Assembly (NCBI GenBank): GCA_021613535.1
Contig: CP075496.1
Span: forward strand, 9,858,001-9,922,000
Reading direction: 5' to 3'
Source: Adineta vaga
Lineage: Eukaryota; Rotifera
Length of the DNA: 64,000 nt
Below, in pieces: positions 1-11,774 of the stretch; within the stretch, counting starts at the first letter, position 1; each line of letters begins with the position of its first letter. A model generated the notes under the pieces. The model searched no databases. It worked only from the letters and a program-made list of their open reading frames with translations, and had not been told where the DNA came from. The position numbers were made by a program, and so were the translations under genes.

Positions 1-135
1 CTTTTATATGTTCCTGACTAACAACAAAGAAAAAATAATAATAATAAAACTATCAATGAAAATCATTTTCACTCTTTAAATATTCATGTATCATGATATA
101 TTCAAGCTAAAGGATCTTTCTAAGTTTGTTCAAAT

Positions 136-1080
136 TTAATTATAATGAAATGTTCGTCTTGTTTGCGATTGACAGCATATTAATTTTTTCAATGCTTTTA
201 TGAATTGTTTTCGAAATACATTTGATGAACAAATATAAATGAAGAAACTTGAATAATTACTCCAGAAAAGCATCTGAACAATATCATGCACTAAGTTCTC
301 TTTAGCTTGAATTATCAATGATTTCTGTTGTGTTTTTGTTAGAACTAAATAACATTTAAATATACCATAAGGTAATGAAGTCAATGTTGATTTAATTGAT
401 TGATATATGAACATTAACGTTAATTGTTCATTAATTCGACGAAGAGAAAATGATTTTGTCTGTGAACGTTGATAGAGACAATACGCATTTTTATATGTAA
501 GAAATCCAAAAATCATCATAAGAAATGAAGGAATAATACTATTAAACAAACAAATATATACTAATTGTACAAACATATCAAATGAATATTGACATGAATG
601 TGAACAGAAGAAAATCGGAATAGATATTACTGTCCAAAAACCTATGGTTGATATTATATTGCGAATAATATTACGATGACTACCGTGTCTCCATCGTGAA
701 TTATTTTTTGAACTTAAAATATATCGAAGCATAATAGCTAATGTAAGTAATGTTGCTGAAATAGTAGATAATACATATACAAGATAAGTTTTAATTTTGA
801 AAAAAAGAAGAGTTGTAATAATCCGATAGTAATGAAAACCATACTGTAGAATATATGGTAATAAACCAAGATTTAAATGCATAAAATCACAAACTGATGC
901 AATCAGAAGATAAAGTGAACATGCCCGACGATTATAGATCGATTGAGAAAACATTAACATGTTCATCAGAGTTCCATATATACATATTAAATATGATAAA
1001 CTACCACCATATTTAGCAAGTTGTTGGGATAGAAATGAATATTTTTCTATTAAATTGTAATCAGTTAGATTTGTCGTCAT
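136..1080 (-). CDS. Divergent rhodopsin-like (class A) GPCR, 314 aa
   Basis: Single-exon ORF with seven hydrophobic segments at roughly residues 29-48, 55-78, 90-115, 142-160, 170-195, 218-245 and 265-288, a short N-terminus carrying an N-glycosylation site (NLT at residue 4) and a basic C-terminal tail with a CC pair. The layout and the N in TM1 (GTLMN) fit the large rotifer family of rhodopsin-like peptide-type receptors, so it should be a plasma-membrane receptor. Odd points: the E/DRY motif at the end of TM3 is reduced to LRY (acidic residue lost), the usual extracellular-loop-1 cysteine before TM3 is not evident, and TM7 has NYSSFFIY in place of NPxxY. Ligand and G-protein coupling cannot be inferred. 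The family call is fairly safe; the function is not. Confidence 0.8.
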   Translation of the reverse strand: MTTNLTDYNLIEKYSFLSQQLAKYGGSLSYLICIYGTLMNMLMFSQSIYNRRACSLYLLIASVCDFMHLNLGLLPYILQYGFHYYRIITTLLFFKIKTYLVYVLSTISATLLTLAIMLRYILSSKNNSRWRHGSHRNIIRNIISTIGFWTVISIPIFFCSHSCQYSFDMFVQLVYICLFNSIIPSFLMMIFGFLTYKNAYCLYQRSQTKSFSLRRINEQLTLMFIYQSIKSTLTSLPYGIFKCYLVLTKTQQKSLIIQAKENLVHDIVQMLFWSNYSSFFIYICSSNVFRKQFIKALKKLICCQSQTRRTFHYN

Positions 1081-1849
1081 CTTGTCACACAGATGACGAG
1101 AAAGACAAGATAAATGATAATTGTGTCTAGATTATAGTTCTCTTCCTTTTGTCTCATCTGATGAAGAGTGACAAGAATCTTGGAAAAAAATCTGTACTTT
1201 ATTATTAGAAAAGAAAAATTATCTTAGAAAGAATTCCGGAGTGATAATTGAAGGTCGAACAAAAGCTTTCTAAAGAGAGTATACAAAGGATATACACTAT
1301 AGTTTAAATATCTCATCTTACATGAATTATAGAAGTTTGTTGTTCATTTAAAAAATGGCAGCAAATAATAAAATAAAGTTGGACCCGTTGAAGCTGAAAT
1401 AGATGACAAGTGCGTATTGATGCATATTCTTTAAAAAGACTGAAAATAACTTGTCCTCTAAAATAATCTTTTCTTAGCATATAAAGCTAAATTGTTAAAT
1501 TCATAGAAATCTTCGGTTTTGAAATATATATTTTTTGAATAGAATTTTTCATAAATACTAAAGACACCCTCGAAATTCATTGCAAGAGTGCCTTTCTTAG
1601 CAAAAAAGATTCTTTGTTATTTCTCCATATGGCCATAATAGAAGAACCGTGTTATATCGTAGAAAGATCAAAAAGACCTTAATAATATGAATCAGACTTA
1701 ATACGCATGTGTTTTTCTTTGCACACATACATAAAAAAAACATTTATTTTGACTCATGCAACGAAAGAAACCATACTATATCGCTGTTGATTATAAATAA
1801 CACATTTTTTTCATCTGTTAAATGCGTTATTTTTCTTCAAGTAGAAAGC
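1081..1849. other. Intergenic region between divergent GPCR and F-box genes
   Basis: The two neighbouring genes are transcribed away from each other, so this AT-rich stretch should hold both promoters. I see no coding potential, repeat or RNA gene in it. An open frame runs upstream of the F-box start from 1709, but its 47 residues look like translated untranslated region. Confidence 0.5.
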
Positions 1850-3601
1850 ATGGATTTTGAATCATTAGTCAATGAACTTCTACTGGATTTATTTGAATAT
1901 TTCGATGGTATTAGTCTACTTCGTGCATTCTATGGTCTTAATTCTCGTTTGAATCAACTTCTTTTCCGTCATTTTCGTAGATATTATTTCGATTTTCGAT
2001 CAGTTTCAAAAGATAATTTTGATTTGATATGTCAAAAATATCTTCCGTCGATTGCTGATCGAATTATTTCGTTACATCTATCAGATGATGATGAAACACC
2101 TGATTTACCTGAGCTTTTTCTTTCTCGTGGTTTTACTTTTGATAATTTTCTTCATTTAAAATCATTGTCACTTTATTGTCTTCGTTCTCTTGATTTATTG
2201 AATCAAATTATTATTCAATGTCGTCATTTAGTCAATTTAATACAATTAAATATTACTAAATTCTACGTCAATTATGAAGAAACAATTGCTGTTAATTTAA
2301 TGAATAATATTTGGCGTTTAAATTTAATTCATTGCCATTTAGATAATTTCTATTCAGGTGGACAATGTTTCTTTGGTATTGAAATGGTTTGTACATCAAT
2401 GAAATATCTTTCTATTGAAAATATTTATTGTGATTTATCTGTTATTTATCATTTATTTCAATATACACCAAATCTTCGAAGGCTTTTAATCGCCAGTGAT
2501 TATTGTTCAGATGATCGATCATTCTATACAATGGGTTTATTTCTAACTACATTTAAACTTTCGTTTGAAGGTTCAATTTCATATTTGATAAATCTTTTTC
2601 AACATATGCCAAATTTATGTTATTTAACATTGAAAACATCAGATATTACCTTAAATGGCTATGAATGGGAAGATATTCTTTGTAATTATTTACCAAAAGT
2701 GAAAAATTTTCGATTAAAAATGAATTTTCATTTTGCTGAAAGTATTGAAAAAGACAAGCAAATCGATGAGTTATTAAATACTTATCGAACATATTTTTGG
2801 ATTGAACAACATCAATGGTTTGTTCAATGTGATTGGGATCCAAGTGATGTTTTTGATCGATTGATTCTTTATACTCTCCCATATACTTTCGATGATTTCT
2901 TCTATATCGATAGTGTCAAATCAAAATCAACCGTTCTAAATGATACGAAATATTTCCCATATGATCGTGTTAATACACTTCGATATTGTTATAATGCGAG
3001 TGTACCATTACATGATGATCCTATTTATAAAATATCTCAATTTGATAAAATTTGTAAGTTAAAACTTGATATTCCTTATAGTCTTAAATTTTGGTCATCC
3101 ATTTCCTCACTGGATTATTTGAAATCTCTCGATGTTACCATATATCAAGAATCTAGTCTTGTACAATTACAAACTTTATTGGATCGAATACCACACATCT
3201 ATTCTTTAACACTACGTTCTTCATTAAAATCATCGATACCGTTATCTCAAATGAATAGCAAACTATCCATTTGTCGTCTTGATCTTATGACAAAATCAGC
3301 ATTTCGTTTACGATATTACACCACTGAAGAATGTACTATATTGATTCATTCATCATTTGTTCGTCATTGTGAAGTTCTTTTAATTAGTGTCGAAGATCGA
3401 AAGATTATTTGTGATATTATAAAAACTATGAACAATCTTCGTGCTTTAACTTTTCAATGTGAAGATGATAAATGGAATTATTGTGAATCATCACTAACAA
3501 ATGATGAACTCATTCTATGGTTAATAGATTCTCTTCCATCGACATTCTTCATCAAGAGAGATAAAACTCAAACGTCGAAAATTCATCTATGGATTCGTTG
3601 A
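1850..3601 (+). CDS. F-box protein with diverged leucine-rich C-terminal region, 583 aa
   Basis: Single-exon gene. The start was placed at the ATG at 1850 because the F-box begins right there (MDFESLVNELLLDLFEYFD, about residues 1-45); the frame is open 47 codons further upstream but that part has no domain character. The rest is a leucine-rich, repeat-like solenoid of about 540 residues that includes the landmark WIEQHQWFVQCDW (about residues 325-340), which is shared with the genes at 30142-32064 and 32337-34310. F-box proteins join substrates to SCF (SKP1-cullin-F-box) ubiquitin ligases, with the leucine-rich part usually binding the target; the substrate here is unknown. An AATAAA-like signal follows about 10 nt after the stop. 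It belongs to an expanded rotifer family. Confidence 0.85.
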   Translation: MDFESLVNELLLDLFEYFDGISLLRAFYGLNSRLNQLLFRHFRRYYFDFRSVSKDNFDLICQKYLPSIADRIISLHLSDDDETPDLPELFLSRGFTFDNFLHLKSLSLYCLRSLDLLNQIIIQCRHLVNLIQLNITKFYVNYEETIAVNLMNNIWRLNLIHCHLDNFYSGGQCFFGIEMVCTSMKYLSIENIYCDLSVIYHLFQYTPNLRRLLIASDYCSDDRSFYTMGLFLTTFKLSFEGSISYLINLFQHMPNLCYLTLKTSDITLNGYEWEDILCNYLPKVKNFRLKMNFHFAESIEKDKQIDELLNTYRTYFWIEQHQWFVQCDWDPSDVFDRLILYTLPYTFDDFFYIDSVKSKSTVLNDTKYFPYDRVNTLRYCYNASVPLHDDPIYKISQFDKICKLKLDIPYSLKFWSSISSLDYLKSLDVTIYQESSLVQLQTLLDRIPHIYSLTLRSSLKSSIPLSQMNSKLSICRLDLMTKSAFRLRYYTTEECTILIHSSFVRHCEVLLISVEDRKIICDIIKTMNNLRALTFQCEDDKWNYCESSLTNDELILWLIDSLPSTFFIKRDKTQTSKIHLWIR

Positions 3602-3983
3602 TAAAAGAAAATAAATAACAATGTATGAATTCATTTATTGTAGTTTTCAACTTCAATTTGATACAAAAAATGAAAGAATATATATTTTGTACATTTGTCT
3701 TTCTCATTGATTTTGATGCACAGTTTCCAATACATAGAGAAAAATCTTCGCACATTTGCATCGTCATTAATATCTATGTGTTGCTCATCGTTCAATAACA
3801 TTCTCCCAGAATCTAAAGATACTTTTGAAACAAAGAAATAGATGTTTTTATTTTCAAAAAAGAATATTAGAATTTGATACCTATTAAGGTACTAGTGAAC
3901 TTATTCAAATCAAATGAAGTTTTCAATATTATAAGCTTCATTCATATCTAATCGAGGTCGATGAAAACATTTTGATTGGTGGC

Positions 3984-4618
3984 CGATCAATTTGTTGCAC
4001 ACTCAATTCGTCGCATATATATATATATATATATGAGAGCAAGAGAGATAGTGTGTGAGCGAATTGATAATTGAATTACACGATTTAAACTAACTTGTTA
4101 CTGATTGTATTGCTGACATAAGTATTTTCGTATAGATCTGCCAGTTCTACCGGATTGAAAGATAAATAGTTGGAAAAAAGGTATTTTGAAACAAGTATTT
4201 GAGAAGTGAGACATCGGAGATTAAAATCTAACTCATCTTTCCAACTGATCATAACTGAGAGTTCGCACAGAATTATAAATAAATTATCAAGGAAAAAACC
4301 TTTTGACAAAATGAGAGCAAGGTCTGTATCCTTCATTATTCTTAAGATTTTTACTACTTTTTCTCAGCATCAGACCAGTTACAATATTTTTTCTTGTTTT
4401 TGAAAGTGAAGTTTGAGATTTAGGACGTTCTCGTCAAACCAACTTGGTCTAATTATTGTATATCTTAGAAAGTTCATATGAAGCTTTTGAAATCAGTAAT
4501 ACATTCAGTATAACAACTTGCTATTAACAAGTTAGTTTAAATCCTGTAATTCAAGTATCGATTCGCTCTCATACTTGTCTCTCTTATTCTCATATATAAA
4601 TGCGAAGAATTGATCTAG
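3984..4618. mobile_element. Non-autonomous foldback element (MITE-like) with about 105-115 bp inverted ends
   Basis: The segment 3984-4103 (gatcaattcgtcgcatatat, a TA microsatellite, then a purine-rich stretch and gatttaaactaacttgtta) reappears as an imperfect reverse complement at about 4515-4618. The arms share blocks around the gatcaatt ends, the tatatgaga...agagaga core and the long match ttgaattaca(c/g)gatttaaactaacttgtta. The 400 bp between them has only chance ORFs (65-83 codons) and no transposase. This is the structure of a miniature inverted-repeat element. Target-site duplications are not obvious by eye, so the exact ends are uncertain. Confidence 0.65.
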
Positions 4619-5047
4619 TGCCATCATTCATTTATTTCAAAATAATTTATTAAATTCTTATTGTATGTACCGTTATTACGTTCATTTTGAAAATCAGTAT
4701 ATGAATGTTTAAAATTATTCCTTATTTTAAAGATTCAAACTGATGATTCATTTACTTCTTAAGAAAAGACAAAATATTCGAACGAAAATTGGATATCTAG
4801 CCATATCATCGAACGATTAGATACTTAAAAGAAGTGAACATGTATGGTATGTATTGATCATAATCTATAATTCCTTGACACCAGTTGTATTATTAGATTT
4901 GGCAAATAATGATATTTGGTTTCATAGTTCTTAGTTCAAAACCACATGTATTTGGGAGTAATGGATGAAATCTATCCGATTTCTATATTATATATCAATT
5001 CTTTATGGAAAATCAATGACAAAAAATGTTGATCGTAAGCTCAGTCA

Positions 5048-6554
5048 TTAAGATCGTTGATTTTCGATTTCGATTTCATGTATAATTTGATTGAAAATAT
5101 CCATAAAATCATTCATATCAACATGAATAGGCGCAGCATAATTTCCATGTCCTTTACATATCCAATAATGTTGTTCCAAATGAAGACTCATTTCTGCATA
5201 CATTTCGGGAAATGTCATTCCATCTGTATATCCAATTTCAACGACATGTGTTCCTGATATGATGCCCAAAGTATATTCATCATTCCAGCTCCATGAGGAC
5301 CAACAATAATACGAGCTCGACGAAATAAATCAATATGTTCACGAATATGTCCATGAGCTTCGAAAATTTCTAGATGAAGATCATTTGCTAATTTAGATTT
5401 ACTTAATGTAGATGTCATGAAGACAGCCATATTTGAATGTTCAATAATCGATCGTGTACCCCCATCTTTTCGTTTTATAAGTATAACACGATCTTTTTTA
5501 ATATCTGATTGGTGTTCATCGATAGCTAGAGCACGATGAACAAGTTGCATATCTGTTCGATCGTGAATATAATGAGAATTACTTGTATCGTGTATATAAG
5601 GCCAAGGCTCACTACGATAAACAATATGAGCATAATGGTACGAAGAAGTCTGTTTATCAAATGGAATTATGCGATCACGTGTAACAATACCTCGTTCGAT
5701 TAAAACATCGATTAAACCATCAGCAACACCACCTTTGGCTACAAGAACTTTCGCAGTTGTTGGTACAGTGGCAAGTAAACGTAATAAACGTGGTAATTGT
5801 TGAGGTGCAAAATGACCTGGTGCATGTAAATAATTTCCAATACTATCAATTAATTCAAAATATTGATATTTTTCTTCAATAGCTGGTATCTGACGAATAG
5901 GATCATTTCTACATTGATTGTTTGTCCATCGTTGAAGATGATAAGTAGCCCGTTCGGTAAAAATTGTTCCCGGTACGGCTGAATGACAAAAACCTGTATC
6001 AATATATGCATTAAAAACAGCAATTGTTACAAATCGTGTAGTCACTGGAAGCCAACGATCAAGTTCGACTTGTGATTTATTGCATAGAATCCAATCACGA
6101 TCGATATTCAATGCAGAACATGTTTTAGATAATGAACGTACACGAGGTACTGGATGAGGTATCAAATTAGGTAAACGTTTAACATTATCGACAATACAAC
6201 CTTGATTTGGATGAGAACGAAAGTAGACAAGAGCATCATTTACAACTACTGGCGAATCCGCTAGACATGTTAATGGCTGCGGTGAATGAAGTACTCGTCT
6301 TCGACATCGTTCGAAATCACCATTTTTATGCCAAGTCCATTGAAATAAATGACTAACATTATATCGTTTAACCCATTCTGGAATTTCCCATGGATGGGTT
6401 TGAATAGTTTTCGAATCAATTGTTCGTAGTGGTGCGAAGAGGCAATAGTCGATCGAAACTGGCATTTTGGTAAATGAAACACAAAATATTTGCCTATTGT
6501 ACCGAGAGAAAAGACGACCGTTATGAAAAGTAAAATGAAAGGCTTTCGTCGCAT
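5048..6554 (-). pseudogene. GT61-family glycosyltransferase (EOGT/DUF563-like), two frameshifts
   Basis: Reading from 6554, a cytoplasmic MRRK and a hydrophobic signal anchor (about residues 5-28) give a type II Golgi/ER membrane topology. The frame then shifts by one base in an A run near 6467 into the luminal catalytic region (5270-6467). Near its end is the GT61 signature VGPHGAGMMNIL, followed by a second one-base shift in a T run near 5270; the last 73 codons (ISGTHVVEIGY onwards, ending in a C-terminal HYWI.. segment) continue to 5048. Family members transfer sugars such as GlcNAc or xylose to proteins or glycans. Both shifts would be cured by one extra base in a homopolymer, so either the gene has begun to decay or the assembly has dropped bases. 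Everything else is well preserved. Confidence 0.75.
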
Positions 6555-9500
6555 TTGTTACTTGTTGATATTAATAATAAAAAAATGAGATGCACGTTAT
6601 CAAAATATCAACATATATTTGAATAAAGTATTACTATCTGTATGAAGTTTCCGGTTGTCCATATTAATTCTAGAACAAAGATTGATTTAAAACTAATTTG
6701 TGAATAACAATTGGATATTGTCTCGTATTGTCCATTGAGAAAATAGACGTTTACGTTATCAAATGAATCTTTATCTTCTTTGAAATTCAGATGAAATACA
6801 AGTACAAAACGTTTTCACGCACTTTGTTCTTTTTTTACGAGATGATAAGGAAAAGAAAAAAAATGACATGTTTGCCCACTTCAGTATTATATTTGCTTTC
6901 AAAGTATAATCTATCATTTACCTCTCTTTTCTAAGCTCCGGTAGCGTAGAATCAACAAAAGATCGTTTCTTATTTTCATAGTACGACTAAGAGGAGCATA
7001 TTAATATATTTATACTGACATCACCCGCTCGCTCTTAGTTAATAGTACCATTCTCTGGTGTCTTTGTCTATTGACTCAATATTTTCATTTACATATCTTT
7101 ATCTTTATTTGGCAAAAAATCTCTTTTTGTACTCATCTTCATAACAAAAACTAATACAAACTATACCTTACTCATTCTCTTATAGTAATTCTTATATCTG
7201 CTTAGATGTAGTATTCTCATTTGAACAACTTATTTGTCGATAAATCTCTCGTGTTAAAGAAAATAAATATAAACTCATATTTTTCGTATCTCGATCTTTT
7301 GCTCAACAAGAGAAAAAGTATAAACTGCCGTCTCCTTCTCTTGACTATACGTTCTTCTTCTTGAATAATGCAATATCATCTCTAAAGTGATGGGAGAAAA
7401 TATTCTGATATCAATGTATCACGTTTGAGTTGTAACCCGAACCAATGAGTAGAAAAAGAAAAAGAATGAAAACTAAACGTGTATTATATAAAAAAGAATG
7501 CGAGAATAAAATATTCAAATTTTTGAAAGTTGAAAGATATAATAACACGACAGATTTCGAACATCGTACACTAAATAATCATCTATCCATCTTTTTTGAA
7601 ATCGCACGATACACTTATATACAATTATCTGTCTATTAATTTTTTTTTTCTAGTCACTGTATGTACAGTGTACCTTTTACAAATATAGTAGTAGTCACAA
7701 ATGCTTGCACATCTTTTTATGCAAATAAATTTTTATTGAGGGCGTGCTTTAAAAGTAGTTTTGTATAAATTTTATACCTTATAACAAGTACTACAGAACA
7801 CAATTTTTTGTCTTCGATTAGTTCCTCTTTAGAAGAATTAAGAGGCAAACATCTATTTTTCATGGATGTCATAAAATTCTTACGAAATTAAAATCCGTAG
7901 TTTAAAATTCTTTTGCTAAAAAATCGTTGGAGCTTAACATCAATATTTCTAGGTTTTTTGCGGGAAACTTAAAATGAAGTCCATCTGTAAATATTCTAAG
8001 TGTGAAGTCATCATATCTATATTGTCTGACCTATTGAAATGCTCCTCCTCATACTCAGATATCAGCACTTTTAGGTAAGAAATATCTATAATCATCTGTA
8101 CGAAGAAGAGACGTATTGTTGTTACAAATACTAATAAATGATACGTTGTCGATGAGCTCTCTTTGATTTTAATAACAATGATATCATTAGTTCGGTGAAT
8201 ATTATTGACTTAATAAATATTTTCCTGCTTTCACTAAAGGCACATGATCACCCATTTCCTCTTCAATAATTGACTGAATTTGTCTGCTTCAATTTATTAT
8301 TACTGTAACAGATGGTCCTGAGTGGAATATCTATTTAAAAATGAATGTGAGGAGCAGCTCGTATGCCTTTGCTATAGTAGTATACTACTTTTATATGACG
8401 ATCTTCTAAATCAAAAGTTGACCTCATGATTCAACGTAAATGTACAGAAACGAAAATAAATCATACTTTCATACAGTCAACGTGTTGAATAGCTAATATT
8501 CATGGAAAAGCAAAGTAAGTAATTGCTTTTGAAAAGCAAGAAAATGGTCACGCAAAAAATTTAATTGTGTGCAAGTTGTTTTTTTGACTACTACTCTATA
8601 TAATTGAACCTACAACAAGTAACATTTATCCCTTGGATTCGCTAACCTTTTTTTTGTGAGAAAACTAGGATAATATTCTCACCCTTGATATACTACGAAC
8701 AATCATTATTTTACATAACTTAAGCTCTCTTCTTTTATTGAATATTGAAAAAATTCGTTTCATTTTCTATCTCGATAAAATACATCAACAAACATTAACA
8801 GACACATAAAAGAGAAAATCAGATTATTTTCTTCTTCTTCTTCTTCTTCTTGTTTTCAGTTATTGATGATGTTATAGAAATCGAATAAAACCCAAAGCTA
8901 GACATTATTATTAATGACTGAAAGAAAAATATTAGTCTAATTTGTTCTGTTATACTTGTAAGTTAATGTTTAGAGACGTATCTTATCCAGGTAGGAAATG
9001 CCACAAAGTTTTTCAATATTTAATAAAAGAAGAGAACTTAAATTATGTCATATACTGATTTAATCTTTCTACAAAGACAAGAGAATGCAAAAACCATGGT
9101 TCGTTGGCACAGAATTATTCTTATTATTGATGATCTGGTTTCTTATTTTAAGATTTGATGTCGATTCGTAACGCAGATATAATATCAATAAAAGAAACTA
9201 TGATACTTATCGATACATTATAACGATGAATAGAATTCAAAAACTACATTTAGATACCAAAGATATGTTTATATGAATTGAATACATTATTTCAAACGGA
9301 TTAATTATTGAATGCTTATTTGATTTAATTTATTAGCCGAGATTTATATTTTGTTGTTTAGAATAGATTATACTTTAATAAATGAAAGAAGTCGAAAATC
9401 CATTTCATTCATTCTATAGTTTCACAAAAATATGTTGATAGAGAACTTTAAAAGAGTAAAACGAAGTAAAATTGTTTCTTGTGTTAATTTTTTTTATTTA

Positions 9501-9766
9501 AGACAAGAAAGATTTGTGCAAATGAAGCAAATAATGTGATCAGATATATTTTTATTCGTTCGTGGAGATTTATAATGAATTGAGTTCTCTAGTTCTTACT
9601 CGTTATTTCTTCATTTTGTCAATAATATTTTACATGGAAACACGTGCAGAATGTCAATGAAGAAAGTCGGAAAGAAAATGACGTTCTCTTCTTCCGTTGA
9701 TCGAACAACAACACACTTCTGCAAACATGCATTATGATCCGTAATCAATTAATCTTCTAGCTCGAA
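6555..9766. other. Long apparently non-coding stretch
   Basis: About 3.2 kb of AT-rich sequence with no recognisable gene. The only ORF reaching 60 codons (7445-7639) is lysine/arginine-rich at its start and resembles nothing I know; I take it as chance. A (TTC) microsatellite lies at about 8828-8852. No inverted repeat, tRNA-like fold or degenerate domain was evident in any frame by eye. Confidence 0.45.
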
Positions 9767-10786
9767 ATGAGTGTACAATTACTGAGTGAAAAACTATCGA
9801 ATTTATCAGGAGATCGATGTGTAGTTTTAACCTATTACGTCATATGAGTGAATGCAACCATCGACGAGACAAACAAGAAGTGCCAAGATATTCTAGCACA
9901 CTTAGAAAATGTATTCAACAATTTTAAAATATATACTCACCGAAGAATTGTATTCAATTTTTGACTCGTAACAACAGCGAGAAAGCATGTGCTATTACAT
10001 AGGGATCTTTATGTGAACAACTCGTTTCTGCTATTGATGATCTACCAAATCTAGAAACTATTTACATTTTCTGGGCTGATAAATCCAAACATACAGAATG
10101 GATCACGAAACGGATGAAAATCATCAGTATATATACTAATATTGAGAACATATGTGAAGCCCTTAGAATAGATATGCCTAATGATTCTCATATTTTAAAA
10201 GCACCATTTGCTTCAATTGATCATAATAGAAGTATTTGAATCGAAGATGAAATTCTTTTTTCGATGCATACCGTATATCGGATAGGCGAAATTAGATAAA
10301 TGTCTGAAGATCGCTGTCTTTATCAAGTCGAACTTGAAGTAACGAGTGAAAATGATGAACAACTTTGGATAGTTATGGAGCGTATTCGAAAAGAGATGCG
10401 AGGTGAGACAGAAGGGCAACATCTAGGTAATTTACTCCGTAAAATAGGTAATTTTGACAAAAGTGATAAAGCGATTGATTGTAATCAACTCGATGTGTGA
10501 AGAAGAGCAACGTGATAATCAAAGCACTGTTTTGTAACTAACTATAAATATTCACTTCAAATTAAAGAAAAGAATCTCTCCAGTAATCATCCTTCGTTGG
10601 CTACTTCCTACAATAACATTGCGTTCATCTACTATAATATGCAACAATATTCTACAGCACTAACGTATTTTGAACGCGCATTACCTAGGAATCATCATAA
10701 TCTGAAAAAAACTAGAAAAAAGTATTGACGAAGTCAAAAAGAAATTGAAATTTTTATTTATCGAATACACCGAATATCATTTTCAG
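9767..10786 (+). pseudogene. Decayed TPR / ADP-ribosyltransferase protein of the rotifer type
   Basis: Conceptual translation shows ordered fragments of the common rotifer architecture, broken by stops: an N-terminal alpha/beta part (GDRCVVLTYYV, then VNATIDETNKKCQDILAHL and KLFTFSG), the very end of an ART domain (EDEILFSMHTVYRIGEIR near 10241), a linker (LYQVELEVTSENDEQL, RLGNLL-like and IGNFDKSDKAI, 10318-10480), and one good TPR (HPSLATSYNNIAFIYYNMQQ, about 10585-10670). Most of the catalytic ART core is missing, so there is a large internal deletion between about 10180 and 10240. With at least six in-frame stops it cannot make the protein. It sits just upstream of two intact small ARTs. 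Confidence 0.75.
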
Positions 10787-11081
10787 TAATGATAGAGTCT
10801 TTTCATTTTATTTCAGTTTTATTATATTTAGTTAAAAGGAGAATTTCAAAATTTTGATTAATCTGATCATTTCTAGAATAGTATTAGTAATAAGGTTAGA
10901 CATAGTTTGTGATTTTTATCGCATCAGATTTATTCATCAATGCAATTTGTATTCTGTCTCATAATGAGTCATATCTACCTAGTTTTTTTCTTCTTTTCTT
11001 TCGAATTTCAAAACAAAATGCAATTACATTCTCATCTGTGTAGCTTCATTTTACCGTATTTGTCAACATATGCGACATAGA

Positions 11082-11774
11082 ATGCTATGTGTTATAGACG
11101 CACGAACGAATATCTATTTACCAAAAACTCTCACTTCATTATCAGATGATTTCGATACAAATGATTATTATTATGATCATTCCAAAAATACACTCAACTG
11201 TAAACTATTGACCAAAAATCCATATCAAGCATACTTTAAACAACTCTATCCACTCACTATCAATGAACATCAACTCACTGATGATATGTTAACTGTTCTC
11301 AAATCTTATACCGACAGTCAAGCAAATGAATGTTATATGAAAACAAATCTCAATCTTCTTAGTGCAAATCTAAATGATATCGATTGGAACTATGTCAATA
11401 AACTTCGTTCATTGATACGAGGTTTGACTCAAACAAATCTAAAACATATGTACTATCGTGGTTTGACATTGAGTGATCGAGAGATCGAATATTATTTGGA
11501 GAGACGAAATGAATATTATTATACGAATTCATTTACCTCATTTACAATTGATCGTTTACTTGTTTATAGTGGTAATGCGATTATGATGTTAAGAACGGAT
11601 AGTTGCAGTGAAGAGGCAAAGATTAACTTGGCAAATATATGGAAGTGGAGTGCGTTTAGTGATGAAAAAGAAGCACTGTTAGCTGTGGGAACAAGGTTGA
11701 AAGTATTAAGTGTACATAATTTCGGTTGTAAATGGGAAATTGAAGTTGAACTTGCAGACGACGAAATAGGCTGA
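11082..11774 (+). CDS. Stand-alone R-S-E ADP-ribosyltransferase, copy 1, 230 aa
   Basis: The start is set at 11082 because this ATG aligns with the only start of copy 2; an in-frame ATG at 11070 adds four residues. The C-terminal half reads as an arginine-type (R-S-E, cholera-toxin-like fold) mono-ADP-ribosyltransferase: YYRG supplies the NAD-binding Arg, FTSFT takes the place of the usual STS motif, and DEKEALL the ExE catalytic glutamates, followed by the strand LLAVGTRLKVL. The first 100 residues are the helical lid typical of these domains. There is no signal peptide or TPR, so it should act in the cytosol; the target is unknown. It differs from copy 2 at only a handful of residues and ends in a different two-residue tail. 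The family call rests on motif order only. Confidence 0.7.
   Translation: MLCVIDARTNIYLPKTLTSLSDDFDTNDYYYDHSKNTLNCKLLTKNPYQAYFKQLYPLTINEHQLTDDMLTVLKSYTDSQANECYMKTNLNLLSANLNDIDWNYVNKLRSLIRGLTQTNLKHMYYRGLTLSDREIEYYLERRNEYYYTNSFTSFTIDRLLVYSGNAIMMLRTDSCSEEAKINLANIWKWSAFSDEKEALLAVGTRLKVLSVHNFGCKWEIEVELADDEIG

Noticed and set aside
1709-1849. Extending the F-box ORF to the ATG at 1709
   Set aside because: The added 47 residues have no domain character, and the F-box begins exactly at the 1850 ATG, as in the family members at 32064 and 34310.
7445-7639. 64-codon Lys/Arg-rich ORF
   Set aside because: Short, compositionally biased and without any supporting signal or resemblance.
8828-8852. TTC repeat, considered as a CRISPR-like or satellite array
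   Set aside because: Simple trinucleotide microsatellite without spacers; the genome is eukaryotic. No CRISPR array anywhere in the window.
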